This document shows positions 17,111 to 26,757 of a stretch of 64,000 bases of DNA, piece by piece; the stretch's first letter is position 1, and every line of letters begins with the position of its first letter. Source of the DNA: Lyngbya sp. PCC 8106 (lineage in GTDB: Bacteria > Cyanobacteriota > Cyanobacteriia > Cyanobacteriales > Microcoleaceae). A model generated the notes under the pieces. That model saw nothing but the letters and a program-made list of their open reading frames with translations. It made no database searches and was not told the DNA's origin. The position numbers and the translations under genes were made by a program. The stretch is from positions 139,150 to 203,149 of the forward strand of contig NZ_AAVU01000006.1 of NCBI RefSeq assembly GCF_000169095.1. Direction: 5' to 3'.

Positions 17111-19048
17111 ATGAACAAAATTCTATGGAACACTCTTAAGCAGAGTCCAGGTATTCTGGGCGCTGCTCTTGCCTTAACTAATGCCGCCCTAGCCACTGAA
17201 ACTTCATCTGTCAGGTTAGATTCAACCCCTGACTTAGCAACTGGAGCGATTCATTCAGTTGAGTGGCAGCAAGCAGAGCATTCAGAATTATTAACTTTAA
17301 CTCAGGGGAATTCAGATTTTGAGGTTTCATCCTTAGTCGATCTCACAGATGGAGCTAAGAATGAAATTGCACCTGTTGCCCCAGTAATGACAAATAATGG
17401 CGAGGCTCCAGCTCAGACCGCTACTTCAGATGCGCTTTCAGTGTCTGAAACGTCTGAGTTGCAACTGGCTCAAGTTGAAACCGCAGCTCCTGTCGAGAAT
17501 TCTGAGGTGGGAATTTCTGACCTCGAACAAATGGAACTCTACACCGCAGAAACAGATGTGATGGATCAAGTCACGTCAGTCTCTCAGCTTTCAGACGTAC
17601 AGCCGACTGACTGGGCGTTCCAAGCCCTGCAATCCCTGGTTGAGCGTTACGGTTGTATTGCAGGTTATCCCGATGGTACCTACAAGGGAAACCGGGCGAT
17701 GACTCGTTACGAATTTGCCGCAGGTTTAAACGCTTGTTTGGAACGGGTGAATGAACTGATTGCCGCTTCTACGGCGAACTTGGTGACTCGGGAAGATTTA
17801 GCCGTTCTGCAACGCTTACAAGAAGAATTTGCGGCAGAATTGGCTGCTTTACGCGGTCGGGTATTAGCGTTGGAAGCACGCACGGCTGAACTCGAAGCCA
17901 ATCAATTCTCCACAACCACCAAGTTAAGAGGGGAAGTGATCTTCTTTATTGGTGATACTTTTGGAGATCGGGCTGAATATACGACTGTCGGAGGGCCGAA
18001 CGTTGAGGACAGTGATGACCCGACACAAAGCTACTTCGGTTATCGGGCGCGTTTAAACTTCGATACCAGCTTTACCGGGGAAGATTTACTGCGAACTCGT
18101 GTCGAAGCCAAAGACGTTCCCAACTTGAGTCGTGAAGGCTTGACCAATACTTTGATGACTCGTCTCGGTACTGATGGCGGAGATGGAGACTTCACCCTCG
18201 ATGACCTCTACTATCGCTTCCCAGTTTTCAACGGTAAAGGTCAAGTTTACTTCGGTGCCAAGAGTTTAGACTTGGATGACCTTCAAGATCCTCTTAGCCC
18301 CTTCCAAAGTACGGGTGCTGGTGCGGCTTCCCGGTTTGGACGCTATAACCCCACAACATTCCGAGGAAATGAGGGAACGGGTTTGGGTATGAAGTATCAG
18401 CTTAATGAGAGAATGCGGATAAACTTCGGCTACCTCGCCAACCAAGATGATGCACCTGATCCGACTGAAGGTCGAGGTTTGTTTGATGGGGGTCACTCCG
18501 CCTTCGTGCAATTTATCTACGAACCTTTGGATAATTTGGTCGTCGCTCTTGATTATAACCGTCGCTATTTCCGAGAAGGTGATGTGAGTGTCAGTGGCGG
18601 AACAGGTAGTTTCCTCGCTAACCGTCCGTTTGGAGACAACCCCACAACCAGCGATAACTTAGGCTTCCAGACGAACTGGAGAATCGCCGATCAGTTTGAG
18701 TTAGGTGGTTGGCTCGGTGTCGCGTGGGCTGATGACAAGCCGACTGGCCGAGGGGATGACCTGGATGCGACTATCCTGAACTTCGCGGTAACATTAGCGT
18801 TTCCTGACTTATTCCGAGAAGGAAGCTTAGGGGGTGTGATTGTCGGTATGCAGCCGAAAGTGGTTTATCACACTCTGGAGCGTTTGGAAGAAGAAAAAAC
18901 AGGAATTCACATTGAAGCTTTCTATCGCTATCAGGTCAATGACTATGTGGCTTTAGTCCCTGGTGTTTATATTATCACTGACCCTGAACATACGGATGAG
19001 AATGACACGGTTGTTGTCACCACATTCCGGACTCAATTCCGTTTCTAA
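17111..19048 (+). CDS. Iron-uptake-type porin (SLH domain plus OprB-like barrel)
   Basis: The ATG at 17111 is chosen because it starts a standard signal peptide (MNKILWNTLKQS ... NAALA, cleavage after ALA) and is preceded by GGAG. The 645-aa protein then has a low-complexity linker. One S-layer homology domain follows (DVQPTDWAFQALQSLVERYG, GYPDGTYKGNRAMTRYEFA), then a coiled coil (about residues 225-260) and a C-terminal beta barrel ending in FRTQFRF. The final aromatic residue is the usual outer-membrane insertion signal. Cyanobacterial porins of this class pass small ions and some are needed for iron uptake. A strong terminator follows, so the gene is monocistronic. Confidence 0.92.
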   Translation: MNKILWNTLKQSPGILGAALALTNAALATETSSVRLDSTPDLATGAIHSVEWQQAEHSELLTLTQGNSDFEVSSLVDLTDGAKNEIAPVAPVMTNNGEAPAQTATSDALSVSETSELQLAQVETAAPVENSEVGISDLEQMELYTAETDVMDQVTSVSQLSDVQPTDWAFQALQSLVERYGCIAGYPDGTYKGNRAMTRYEFAAGLNACLERVNELIAASTANLVTREDLAVLQRLQEEFAAELAALRGRVLALEARTAELEANQFSTTTKLRGEVIFFIGDTFGDRAEYTTVGGPNVEDSDDPTQSYFGYRARLNFDTSFTGEDLLRTRVEAKDVPNLSREGLTNTLMTRLGTDGGDGDFTLDDLYYRFPVFNGKGQVYFGAKSLDLDDLQDPLSPFQSTGAGAASRFGRYNPTTFRGNEGTGLGMKYQLNERMRINFGYLANQDDAPDPTEGRGLFDGGHSAFVQFIYEPLDNLVVALDYNRRYFREGDVSVSGGTGSFLANRPFGDNPTTSDNLGFQTNWRIADQFELGGWLGVAWADDKPTGRGDDLDATILNFAVTLAFPDLFREGSLGGVIVGMQPKVVYHTLERLEEEKTGIHIEAFYRYQVNDYVALVPGVYIITDPEHTDENDTVVVTTFRTQFRF

Positions 19049-19078
19049 TGAGTTGAGTTTCATTCAAAAAACTTAAAG

Positions 19079-19128
19079 AGAGGGGAAAAGATGTGAATGA
19101 CTCACCTAAATTCCCCTCTGTTTTTTTT
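19079..19128 (+). terminator. Rho-independent terminator of the porin gene
   Basis: A perfect 9-bp stem AGAGGGGAA (19079-19087) / TTCCCCTCT (19111-19119) is followed by G and eight T residues. The loop holds a small nested GTGA/TCAC hairpin. Confidence 0.88.
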
Positions 19129-19157
19129 GAGTTCAAATTGTTAAAATCTCAGTCCAA

Positions 19158-19883
19158 CTACCAGTCTAAAACTGAATTTTCGCTCTCAGAGGTGCGAGAA
19201 AATAAACCCAAAATTTGAACTAATAATGCACCGAAGACAAAGCCGCCTGCGTGCGCCCAATATGCAACTCCGCCACTATCCATCCCGACTGCGGTTTGAA
19301 CTTCTAACATCGAAATTCCGCTAAAGGCTTGTTGAACAAACCAAAATCCTAAGAAAAGAAATGCCGGAACTCTAACAATATAAGGAAAGATACCGATAGG
19401 AATTACAGTTAAAATTCTCACGTTGGGAAACTTCAGAATATAAGCCCCCATTACTCCGGCGATCGCACCACTCGCTCCCAAAGAAGGAATAGCCGATCCG
19501 GTTGCTAATAAATATTGAGACAGAGCGGCTAAAACCCCACAAGATAAGTAGAAAACGATAAATTTAACCTGTCCGAGTTCTTCTTCGATGTTATTCCCAA
19601 AAATCCACAGAAATAACATATTAAAGCCAACATGAATAAAGCTAGCATGAAGAAACTGAGAGGTAAACAGAGTCAAAAACTCAGGAACAGGTTGATTAAC
19701 CGAAATCCCGTTAAAACTGGCGGTTAACTCTTGGGGAACAACGGCAAATAGATGAAAAAAACTATTCAGTTGATCGGGAGATAACATTAACTCGATCAAA
19801 AAGATCAGAAAATTAAGACCAATAAGAATATAGGTAACTACGGGGGTAATATGAATCGGATTTTCGTCTTTTAATGGAACCAT
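19158..19883 (-). CDS. Rhomboid-family intramembrane serine protease
   Basis: This 241-aa membrane protein has about six transmembrane segments. The HVGFNMLFLWIFGNN segment, the serine motif SLGASGAIAGVMGAY and the histidine motif YWAHAGGFVFGAL form the rhomboid active-site dyad. The first segment begins soon after PIHITPVVTYILIGLNFL, a common start of bacterial rhomboids. Such enzymes cleave transmembrane substrates within the bilayer. No substrate is suggested by the neighbours. The gene converges on the porin gene and is separated from it by the terminator. Confidence 0.92.
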   Translation of the reverse strand: MVPLKDENPIHITPVVTYILIGLNFLIFLIELMLSPDQLNSFFHLFAVVPQELTASFNGISVNQPVPEFLTLFTSQFLHASFIHVGFNMLFLWIFGNNIEEELGQVKFIVFYLSCGVLAALSQYLLATGSAIPSLGASGAIAGVMGAYILKFPNVRILTVIPIGIFPYIVRVPAFLFLGFWFVQQAFSGISMLEVQTAVGMDSGGVAYWAHAGGFVFGALLVQILGLFSRTSESENSVLDW

Positions 19884-19927
19884 ACGACTCTAAAGTTAAA
19901 CATCAAATTGAACCTAAACAAAACTAT

Positions 19928-19972
19928 TTTTAAAAGGCTGGAGCTAGGCTCGAACCGTCCGAACTCCAACCC
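19928..19972 (-). terminator. Probable terminator behind dps
   Basis: On the minus strand GGTTGGAG pairs with CTCCAGCC (one G-U pair) across about 20 nt and is followed by TTTT then AAAAATAG. The T-arm-like GGTTCGAG inside briefly suggests a tRNA, but there is no room for a cloverleaf. Confidence 0.5.
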
Positions 19973-19995
19973 AATCATTGTGATACTTCCAGGAG

Positions 19996-20088
19996 TTATG
20001 CTGTCACTTTCTGTTTAGACAAAACTCCATTTTCATCTTCATCGTATCGTTGATGAATCGTTTCCCAAGCAGCCTGTTCTGCTTTCAT
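19996..20088 (-). CDS. Mini-ORF (30 aa) just downstream of dps
   Basis: An ATG lies 5 nt after the dps stop codon and opens a 30-codon frame. The product starts MKAEQAAWETIHQRYDED and is acidic and polar. Its composition looks protein-like (EF-hand-like acidic run DEDENG), but there is no separate ribosome site and I know no homologue. It could be translated by re-initiation after dps or be chance. Confidence 0.25.
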   Translation of the reverse strand: MKAEQAAWETIHQRYDEDENGVLSKQKVTA

Positions 20089-20093
20089 TATTC

Positions 20094-20630
20094 TTACTTC
20101 ATACCCGCTTTAACGCGATCGTCGGGAATCTTACCACTGGGTTTTAACTGTTCGCCTTCAATAAAAGAACGTAACATCCACGCCATTTCTTCGTGTTGTT
20201 CCATCAATCCCGTTAAGAAATCAGCCGTTCCTTCGTCATGGAATTTTTCAGAACAGTGATCAATATTTTCACGTAAATTGCGAATAATTTGTTCGTGATC
20301 GGTCACTAACCGTTGAACCATTTCGTTCGCATTCGGCAAATCTCCGGCGTGTTCTCGGAGGGTTGCTTTCTCTAGAAACCCTTTTGCAGTCCCAATCGGA
20401 TAACCGCCTAAAGCGCGGATGCGTTCGGCTGTGGAGTCAATATTTATCGTTAAGGCTTCATAGTGTTCTTCCCACAGTTCATGCAGAGTGCGGAATTGAG
20501 GCCCGATCACATCCCAATGATATTTTTTGGTTTTAATTAACAACAGATACATATCTGCTAAGTTAACATTTAATAACTCTATAACGCCTTGACGTTGCTC
20601 ATCTGTTAAACCAATATTGAGCGTAGGCAT
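20094..20630 (-). CDS. dps: Dps-family ferritin-like protein
   Basis: This 178-aa four-helix protein carries the Dps ferroxidase pattern KTKKYHWDVIGPQFRTLHELWEEHYE, in which the H and D/E ligands sit at the dimer interface. Helices later in the protein include DHEQIIRNLRENID and TADFLTGLMEQHEEMAWMLRSF. The AGGAGG ribosome site 7 nt before the ATG is optimal. Dps dodecamers oxidise and store iron and protect DNA under oxidative or starvation stress. It stands 150 bp from the symporter gene upstream on the same strand and appears to have its own promoter. Confidence 0.92.
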   Translation of the reverse strand: MPTLNIGLTDEQRQGVIELLNVNLADMYLLLIKTKKYHWDVIGPQFRTLHELWEEHYEALTINIDSTAERIRALGGYPIGTAKGFLEKATLREHAGDLPNANEMVQRLVTDHEQIIRNLRENIDHCSEKFHDEGTADFLTGLMEQHEEMAWMLRSFIEGEQLKPSGKIPDDRVKAGMK

Positions 20631-20781
20631 AAAAAAACCTCCTGATTTAATTTCTAAGTTTATTAGAACAAAAAAGCAGAAGGTTTTTCATCTATCGTTT
20701 GAGGGAACTTCCATAAACGTTAGATCAAATCTCTAACTTTAGGAATAAATCAAATGCTGTAGAAAGAGGTTAAAAAGAGGA

Positions 20782-22380
20782 TTAGCCAGATGTCTCACGA
20801 GAATAAATCGGCATTTGTCCAGAGTTGAGACGGTTCATATACTCGCTGAGTGCAGACGCGACTTTTCCAGACAAAATATAGCAACCGAGTAAGTTGGGAA
20901 ATGCCATAGCGAGTAACATCATATCGCTAAAATCCAACACAGCACCTAAATTCACCACTGAACCGATGAATACACAGACGACAAAAATGCCTTTATAAAT
21001 GATGGCGCTTTCTTCACCAAACATATAACTCCAAGATCTTTCACCATAATAACTCCAGGAAATCATGGTGGAAAAAGCAAATAAAACCACTGCGATCGCT
21101 AAAATAATCGGAAACCAACCAATCACCGAACTAAAGGCAGCAGCCGTCAGTTCAACGCCATTGGCTTCGGCGGCGCTGGTATCTTGATAAACCCCGGTAA
21201 TAACAATCGTTAAACCCGTTAAATTACAGATAACAATGGTATCGATAAACGGTTCCAGTAAAGCCACAATTCCTTCCCGTAACGGTTCATCTGTACGGGC
21301 GGCAGAATGGGCAATTGCAGCCGAACCAATCCCCGCTTCGTTAGAAAAAGCACTCCGTCGTACCCCTTGAACTAAAGTTCCCACAAAACCCCCTCCAACA
21401 GCTTCGGGAGAAAAAGCTTGGGTAATAATCGTACCAAATGCACCGGGAATTTCTGTGAAATTGTTGAGTAAAATCCACAAACAAGCCAACACATAAATCA
21501 CCGCCATTGCTGGAACTAATCTCGCCGTAACAGATGCAATTCGACTAATTCCACCAATAATCACAATTCCAACTAACACCGCCACAACTAATCCAAAAAC
21601 CCAATTGGGTAAACCCGGAATAATCCCGGCTAAAGCGGCATAAGCTTGGTTAGCTTGAAACATATTACCGCCGCCCATACTTGCTAAAACACACAGCGAG
21701 GCAAATAAAATCGCCAGTCCCTGTCCGAGAGGGCGTAAACCCCGTTCACCCAAGCCTTTAGAAAGATAATACATCGGCCCCCCGGCAACGGTGCCATCGG
21801 GTTGAATGCGGCGATACATTTGGGCGAGACTACATTCAACAAATTTACTCGACATCCCAAAAAAGCCGCCCAGCGTCATCCACAAAATCGCCCCGGGGCC
21901 ACCGAGTTGTACTGCAATGGCGACTCCGGCAATATTTCCCAGTCCAACGGTTCCAGAGAGGGCTGTAGCGAGGGCTTGAAAATGGGAAACATCACCTTCA
22001 TCGTCGGGATTGTCATACTTACCTGTGACGACATCAAGGGCGTGTTTAAACCCCCGAATATTGATAAAACCCATTCGCAGTGTAAAGAAAATTGCCCCTC
22101 CAATTAGCCACAATACAATGAAGGGAAGACCGAAAATCTCAAAGAAGAAGATTTGGGATAAAAAGTTAACAATCTGGGAAAATACCGCATCTAGTCCGGC
22201 GATAAATCCAGATGGGTTGGTTTCTGCTTCTTCTACTGCGATCGCCACCGTCGGTACAATCGGAATTAGGAGTAACAACAGCCCATTCCAACCCCTCAGA
22301 CTTCGTTTCAGCATTCTCAAAATATGATGGGAAGAAAGCTGACGATACTTTTTTGAGTTGATTCTGTTCCTATTTTTCAT
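20782..22380 (-). CDS. Sodium:alanine/glycine symporter (AGCS family)
   Basis: This 532-aa protein has about ten transmembrane segments. AGCS motifs include FQALATALSGTVGLGNIAGVAIA, GGPGAILWMTLGGFFGMSSKFVECSLAQMYR and the long GMGGNMFQANQ-like stretch GGGNMFQANQAYAA, plus RRSAFSNEAGIGSAAIAHSAA. It imports alanine or glycine with sodium. An N-terminal extension of about 50 residues precedes the first segment (KKYRQLSSHHILRMLKRSLRG). The start at 22380 is kept for lack of a better ribosome site. The gene is separated from the upstream redox operon by a strong terminator. Confidence 0.92.
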   Translation of the reverse strand: MKNRNRINSKKYRQLSSHHILRMLKRSLRGWNGLLLLLIPIVPTVAIAVEEAETNPSGFIAGLDAVFSQIVNFLSQIFFFEIFGLPFIVLWLIGGAIFFTLRMGFINIRGFKHALDVVTGKYDNPDDEGDVSHFQALATALSGTVGLGNIAGVAIAVQLGGPGAILWMTLGGFFGMSSKFVECSLAQMYRRIQPDGTVAGGPMYYLSKGLGERGLRPLGQGLAILFASLCVLASMGGGNMFQANQAYAALAGIIPGLPNWVFGLVVAVLVGIVIIGGISRIASVTARLVPAMAVIYVLACLWILLNNFTEIPGAFGTIITQAFSPEAVGGGFVGTLVQGVRRSAFSNEAGIGSAAIAHSAARTDEPLREGIVALLEPFIDTIVICNLTGLTIVITGVYQDTSAAEANGVELTAAAFSSVIGWFPIILAIAVVLFAFSTMISWSYYGERSWSYMFGEESAIIYKGIFVVCVFIGSVVNLGAVLDFSDMMLLAMAFPNLLGCYILSGKVASALSEYMNRLNSGQMPIYSRETSG

Positions 22381-22563
22381 CGCTCTATATTATATTTTTT
22401 TTAGTGTACTATCCGATGTTTAGGATAACAAGATAGATTAGTTTAGCATTGGTGTGGCTAATTTTGTAGATCATCATGAACAGAAAAGCGAGTTTCAATC
22501 AACTGACCCAAAAAAAACTGAAATGATTGAGAGTATAAAAAAGCAAATTTTATTGTTTAAGAT

Positions 22564-22600
22564 AAAAAAATCTAAAGAAAGAAAGACTCCTTCTTTAGAT
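22564..22600 (-). terminator. Rho-independent terminator of the Rieske/GMC/SDR operon
   Basis: A perfect 10-bp stem, ATCTAAAGAA (22570-22579) with TTCTTTAGAT (22591-22600), is followed on the minus strand by seven T residues. It ends the operon beginning at 26722. Confidence 0.88.
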
Positions 22601-22638
22601 CTATTGTAAGTAAACGATTTGAGGTGATTTCTGGGATG

Positions 22639-23508
22639 TTATGCAGCCAGTTGACCGCCCGTGACATCATATAATGCACCTGTAACAAAGCTACTATCGG
22701 CTGCTGCTAAAAACACATAGGCAGGGGCTAATTCTTCCGGTTGTCCAGCCCGTTGTAGAATGCCATCGGTATCATAGTTATCTACCTTTTCTACAGGCAT
22801 TGTTGCGGGAATATTCGGAGTCCAAACCGGGCCAGGAACCACAGAATTAACCCGAATTTTGCGTTCACCTAAACTTTGGGCTAAAGACTTGGTAAACGCA
22901 TGAACCGCCCCTTTACTGGTGGCATAGTCTACTAACATTCCTTTCCCCATTTTGCCGACGATACTTCCTGTATTAATAATAGAATCGCCTTCTTTTAAAT
23001 GAGGAAGTGCAGCTTTTACCATGTAGAAATAGCCAAACACGTTAGTTTCCATTGTCCGACGAAATTGTTCTAAGCTGATATCTTCAAACTGCTTCTGTGC
23101 CATCTGATAAGCGGCATTATTGACTAAAATATCCAGATGACCAAAATGTTCAACGGTTTGTTCAATTGCCCGTTTACAGGTGTCAAAATCCCGCACATCT
23201 CCTTGAATGACTAAACATTCTTTTTGTTTAGATTCTACGGCTTTTTTCGTGACTTCCGCATCTTCGGTACTTTGGTCAAAAAAGATGGCAACATTTGCCC
23301 CTTCCATCGCATAGGCAATGGCGACAGCCCGACCAATACCGGAGTCTCCACCCGTAATAAATGCGACTTTATTCAACAATTTATCCGCAGGTTTGTAGTT
23401 AGATAAATCACTATCCGGCTTGGGTGTCATCTGTTCTTGAGATGCGGGATAGTCTTGCTTTTGTCCAGGAATTTGTTCGGGTGTAGGACGACGTTCTTGA
23501 GTTTTCAT
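22639..23508 (-). CDS. SDR-family oxidoreductase (general-stress type)
   Basis: The start is the ATG at 23508 (MKTQERR), with GGAG 9 nt upstream. A TTG start five codons earlier is less likely. The 289-aa protein has the Rossmann motif TGGDSGIGRA, the NNAAYQ motif, the catalytic Y-x-x-x-K in VDYATSKGAVHAF, and VPGPVWTPN. The polar N-terminal tail (RRPTPEQIPGQKQDYPASQEQM) is typical of the YghA/GsiB-associated stress SDR subgroup. The substrate is unknown. It is the last gene of an operon with a GMC oxidoreductase (42 bp upstream) and a Rieske-FAD reductase, so the three probably act on a common substrate or stress response. Confidence 0.9.
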   Translation of the reverse strand: MKTQERRPTPEQIPGQKQDYPASQEQMTPKPDSDLSNYKPADKLLNKVAFITGGDSGIGRAVAIAYAMEGANVAIFFDQSTEDAEVTKKAVESKQKECLVIQGDVRDFDTCKRAIEQTVEHFGHLDILVNNAAYQMAQKQFEDISLEQFRRTMETNVFGYFYMVKAALPHLKEGDSIINTGSIVGKMGKGMLVDYATSKGAVHAFTKSLAQSLGERKIRVNSVVPGPVWTPNIPATMPVEKVDNYDTDGILQRAGQPEELAPAYVFLAAADSSFVTGALYDVTGGQLAA

Positions 23509-23550
23509 GGTCAATTTCTCCAAATAAATTACATTTTAAAAGTTGAGAGT

Positions 23551-25077
23551 TTAACCCCATTTATTTTTGAGGTGATCGGCAACCCTTAACGCATTGGCAA
23601 CAATTGTTAACGTTGGATTTACTGCCCCTAAAGCCGGGAAAAAACTGCTATCAACCACATACAAATTGTTAACATCATGGCTTTGACAATTGAGGTTAAG
23701 AACGCTGTCTTTAGGGTCATTTCCAAACTTACAGGTTCCGGCTTGATGCCAAACCACTTTCACGGGCATTTGTTTCGTCCAAAACAGATAAAAACCTAAC
23801 TGTTTTAGATATTGTTCTAACGTGGAAATTAATTCCTGGTGAGGTTTGAGATTATTGGGGGTGTAATTCACCACAATTTGCCCTTGGGAATTGAGAGTAA
23901 CGTGATTTTCCGGTTGCGGTAAATCTTCCGTTGTGATCCACCAGTCTACTGAATGTTGGGCAATATATTCTAATACCACCTGGGGGATTTCTCCTTCCGC
24001 CATGTGTTTTAAACGTTGCCAAACTGTTTTCCCCGTGAGTTGAATTTGTCCAAGAGGATAATCTTGTTTTGGGCCTTTAAAGTAAAAGTCATTAATTCCC
24101 AATGTCTTTTGAAAAACCGTCTCATTGGGTTGATGAGAAGCCGCAATTAATGCCGAATGATTGTGTAACATTAAATTGCGTCCAACTAACCCAGAGGAGT
24201 TAGCTAACCCGTTGGGATGATGGCTATTGGTAGACTTTAATAACAACGTTGCCGAATTAATAGCCCCACAAGATAACACGACCAAATCACTACTAAATTG
24301 TTGCGTTTCTCCATCTATTTCTGCTTCTACCGCTTGAATGATTTTACCTTCATTATTGGTAATCAAACGGGTGACTTTAGCATTCATTAATAAGGTGACA
24401 TTATCCTGTTTTAATGCCGGATCGATACAAGTCACTTGGGCATCACATTTAGCATCAACTAAACAGGGATAAGGATCGCAAGTATTACAGCGAATACAAG
24501 GACGATTTTCGGGGTGTTTTTCATCCCGATTTAAAGCTAACGTAAGATGATAGGGATTTAAACCTAAATTCTGTAATTGATCGGCGACTTCTTGGATGCG
24601 AGGTTCATGTTCAAATGGGGGAAAAGGATACTCATTTGTTGCCGGAGGTTCGGTGGGATCTTCCCCTCGAAGTCCATGCAATTTAAACAAACTTTCGGCG
24701 CGAGTATAGTAGGGTTCAAAGGTATCATAACCCAACGGCCAAGCGGGAGAAATGCCATCAAAATGATGAAGTTCGCCAAAATCTTTAGCCCGCATTCGTT
24801 GTAAAGCCGCCCCATAAACTTTCGTATTTCCACCTACAAAATAGAAGGCTTCAGGACTAAAAGATTGATTGTTACTATCCAACCATTTTTCCGGGGTTTG
24901 ATAGCGTTGATTGAGAAAAATTTCATCAGGATTCCAATTAGATTTTTCTCGCGGAAGATAACCGCCTCGTTCAAGAAGTAAGATGTTTTTTCCGGTTGAA
25001 GCGAGGGCATAGGCGAGAGTTCCTCCACCTGCACCCGCCCCAATAATAATGAGGTCGTAGTGCTGTTTTAGAGTCAT
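23551..25077 (-). CDS. GMC-family FAD-dependent oxidoreductase
   Basis: Starting at the ATG at 25077 (MTLKQHYD), the 508-aa protein opens with the FAD-binding motif IIIGAGAGGGTLAYALA and LLLERGG. GGNTKVYGAALQRM follows, and the C-terminal GMC motif is HQAGTCKFG ... LYVVDSSFFPALGAVNPTLTIVANALR. A cysteine cluster in the middle (CIRCNTCDPYPCLVDAKC) could hold metal or be structural. Similar clusters occur in other bacterial GMC members. It oxidises an alcohol or sugar with an unknown acceptor. The longer upstream start would overlap the Rieske gene and adds only hydrophobic residues. A paralogue with the same SDR partnership is at 56454. Confidence 0.9.
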   Translation of the reverse strand: MTLKQHYDLIIIGAGAGGGTLAYALASTGKNILLLERGGYLPREKSNWNPDEIFLNQRYQTPEKWLDSNNQSFSPEAFYFVGGNTKVYGAALQRMRAKDFGELHHFDGISPAWPLGYDTFEPYYTRAESLFKLHGLRGEDPTEPPATNEYPFPPFEHEPRIQEVADQLQNLGLNPYHLTLALNRDEKHPENRPCIRCNTCDPYPCLVDAKCDAQVTCIDPALKQDNVTLLMNAKVTRLITNNEGKIIQAVEAEIDGETQQFSSDLVVLSCGAINSATLLLKSTNSHHPNGLANSSGLVGRNLMLHNHSALIAASHQPNETVFQKTLGINDFYFKGPKQDYPLGQIQLTGKTVWQRLKHMAEGEIPQVVLEYIAQHSVDWWITTEDLPQPENHVTLNSQGQIVVNYTPNNLKPHQELISTLEQYLKQLGFYLFWTKQMPVKVVWHQAGTCKFGNDPKDSVLNLNCQSHDVNNLYVVDSSFFPALGAVNPTLTIVANALRVADHLKNKWG

Positions 25078-25129
25078 GTTTGAGGTAGATATTTTTGATA
25101 AGTTTGTAGCTTTGATCAGCAGAAAAATG

Positions 25130-26722
25130 CTAGGAATTATGAATGTATTCAACCCAATTAATCGATTGATTCTGAATCTGATCGACATCGGGCATTTGTT
25201 GCAGGCGCATCAATTCAGTAATGGCGGTAATTTCTTGATCGCGTCCACATCCAGTAACGGCTAAAACTTGATTATTTTTGATGTAGAATGCTAAAAATTC
25301 TTGGGAATTAACATCTCCATCAAACAGAATTTCATCCCAATCTTCTGCGTGTCCCGCATAACGCAGTTTAACATTAAATTGCCCACTCCAAAAGAAAGGT
25401 ATTCCGGTAAATTTAACCTGATTTCCTACCATATTATGGGCAGCAATTCGTCCATGTTGGGCAGCCAAACGCCAATGTTCAATGCGGGTTAATTGGTCAA
25501 TTGGGGCGTAGGGAAAACGGGCAATATCTCCGGCTGCATATAAATCTTCTCCGGCTTGCAAATATTCATTGACAATAACGCTATTATCTTTCTCCTCAAT
25601 CTTGACACCAGAAAGGAAGTTCGTTACAGGTTCAACACCAATTCCAATTACAACTAAATCAGCCGAAATTTCCTCGCCATTTTCTAAAATTGCCGCTTTA
25701 ACTTGACCATTTCCTTTGAATTCAGTGACTTTAGTTCCAAAGCAAAAAGAAACGCCGTTACTCTCATGTAAGTCTTGAAACATTTCCCCGACTTTTTGAC
25801 CTAAAATTTTTTCAAAGGGGACAGAATCGGGAGAAATAACCGTTACAGAAAGTCCTTGCTGAGTTAAACTTGCTGCGGTTTCCATGCCAATAAAACTTGA
25901 ACCGACAACCACAACTCGTTGCTTAGGTTCAGCCGTTTCTAATATCTGATTAACATCAGTCGGTTGACGTAACGTGAAGATATTATCTAAATCAATTCCT
26001 GGTACATTTAAACGTTTGGGTCGTCCGCCTGTTGCCACTAATAAGCTGTTATAACTCATTACCGAATTGTCTTCAAAGGTAATGGTTTTTAAGTCAGCAT
26101 CAACTTTTGTCACCGCTTTTCCACACCGAAGTTCGATGTCATTTTCTTGATAAAATTCACAAGAACGTTGGGGTAATGCTTCTTCATCCGCCTTACCTTG
26201 CAAATATTTTTTACTTAATTTTGTGCGGTCATAAGGCAAACGTTCTTCACGGGTAATCAGAAAAATTTGTCCTTGAAATCCTTGTTGTCTGAGGGTTTCT
26301 GCGGCGAAGGTTCCAGCCGGCCCTGTCCCAATAATTGCAAACACCCGACTATCGGCACTGGGGTTATGTTTGGTCATATTGGGTGTGCGTTGTTCGGGAA
26401 TTGTTTCAGGTAGCTGAACAATTATATTTTGCCCGTCTATTCGTACCGGAAAACTGGGTAAAGCATCTAATCCAGGGGGTTCTTCTTGGTCGCCTGTAGT
26501 TATATTAAAACAGGCATGATGCCAAGGACAAGCAATTCGTTCTCCGACTAAAACCCCTTTCTCTAAAGGGGCGCCAAAGTGAGTACAATGGGGAGCAGTA
26601 GCATAAAATTTTTGTTCGCTCAGACGAGCAAGTAAGATATCAGAGTTGTTTACAGAAAGTTGCTTCATTTGACCAATTCGTAGGTCATTAATTTGAGCGA
26701 CTGTAACTTCTGAAGTTTTCAT
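25130..26722 (-). CDS. Rieske [2Fe-2S] / FAD-NAD(P) oxidoreductase fusion (AIFL-like)
   Basis: This 530-aa protein fuses a Rieske domain (residues 1-105; ligands C46-x-H48 and C65-x-x-H68 in CTHFGAPLEKG and ACPWHHACF) to a pyridine-nucleotide disulphide-type reductase. The reductase shows IGTGPAGTFAAETLRQQG (FAD), ATGGRPKRL, VVVGSSFIGMETAASL (NAD) and LYAAGDIARFP. The layout matches AIFL/NfrL-type and dioxygenase-reductase proteins that move electrons from NAD(P)H through FAD to an iron-sulphur cluster. An AGAGGA ribosome site precedes the ATG. It heads an operon with a GMC oxidoreductase and an SDR, and a promoter plus a 29-bp dyad lie upstream. Confidence 0.92.
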   Translation of the reverse strand: MKTSEVTVAQINDLRIGQMKQLSVNNSDILLARLSEQKFYATAPHCTHFGAPLEKGVLVGERIACPWHHACFNITTGDQEEPPGLDALPSFPVRIDGQNIIVQLPETIPEQRTPNMTKHNPSADSRVFAIIGTGPAGTFAAETLRQQGFQGQIFLITREERLPYDRTKLSKKYLQGKADEEALPQRSCEFYQENDIELRCGKAVTKVDADLKTITFEDNSVMSYNSLLVATGGRPKRLNVPGIDLDNIFTLRQPTDVNQILETAEPKQRVVVVGSSFIGMETAASLTQQGLSVTVISPDSVPFEKILGQKVGEMFQDLHESNGVSFCFGTKVTEFKGNGQVKAAILENGEEISADLVVIGIGVEPVTNFLSGVKIEEKDNSVIVNEYLQAGEDLYAAGDIARFPYAPIDQLTRIEHWRLAAQHGRIAAHNMVGNQVKFTGIPFFWSGQFNVKLRYAGHAEDWDEILFDGDVNSQEFLAFYIKNNQVLAVTGCGRDQEITAITELMRLQQMPDVDQIQNQSINWVEYIHNS

Positions 26723-26757
26723 AAAATCCTCTTGAAAATATCGACATAAAAATCTCG

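Noticed and set aside
19936..19971. tRNA-like T-arm sequence GGTTCGAG on the minus strand
   Set aside because: The paired arms are only about 20 nt apart, so no cloverleaf is possible. It fits a terminator hairpin.
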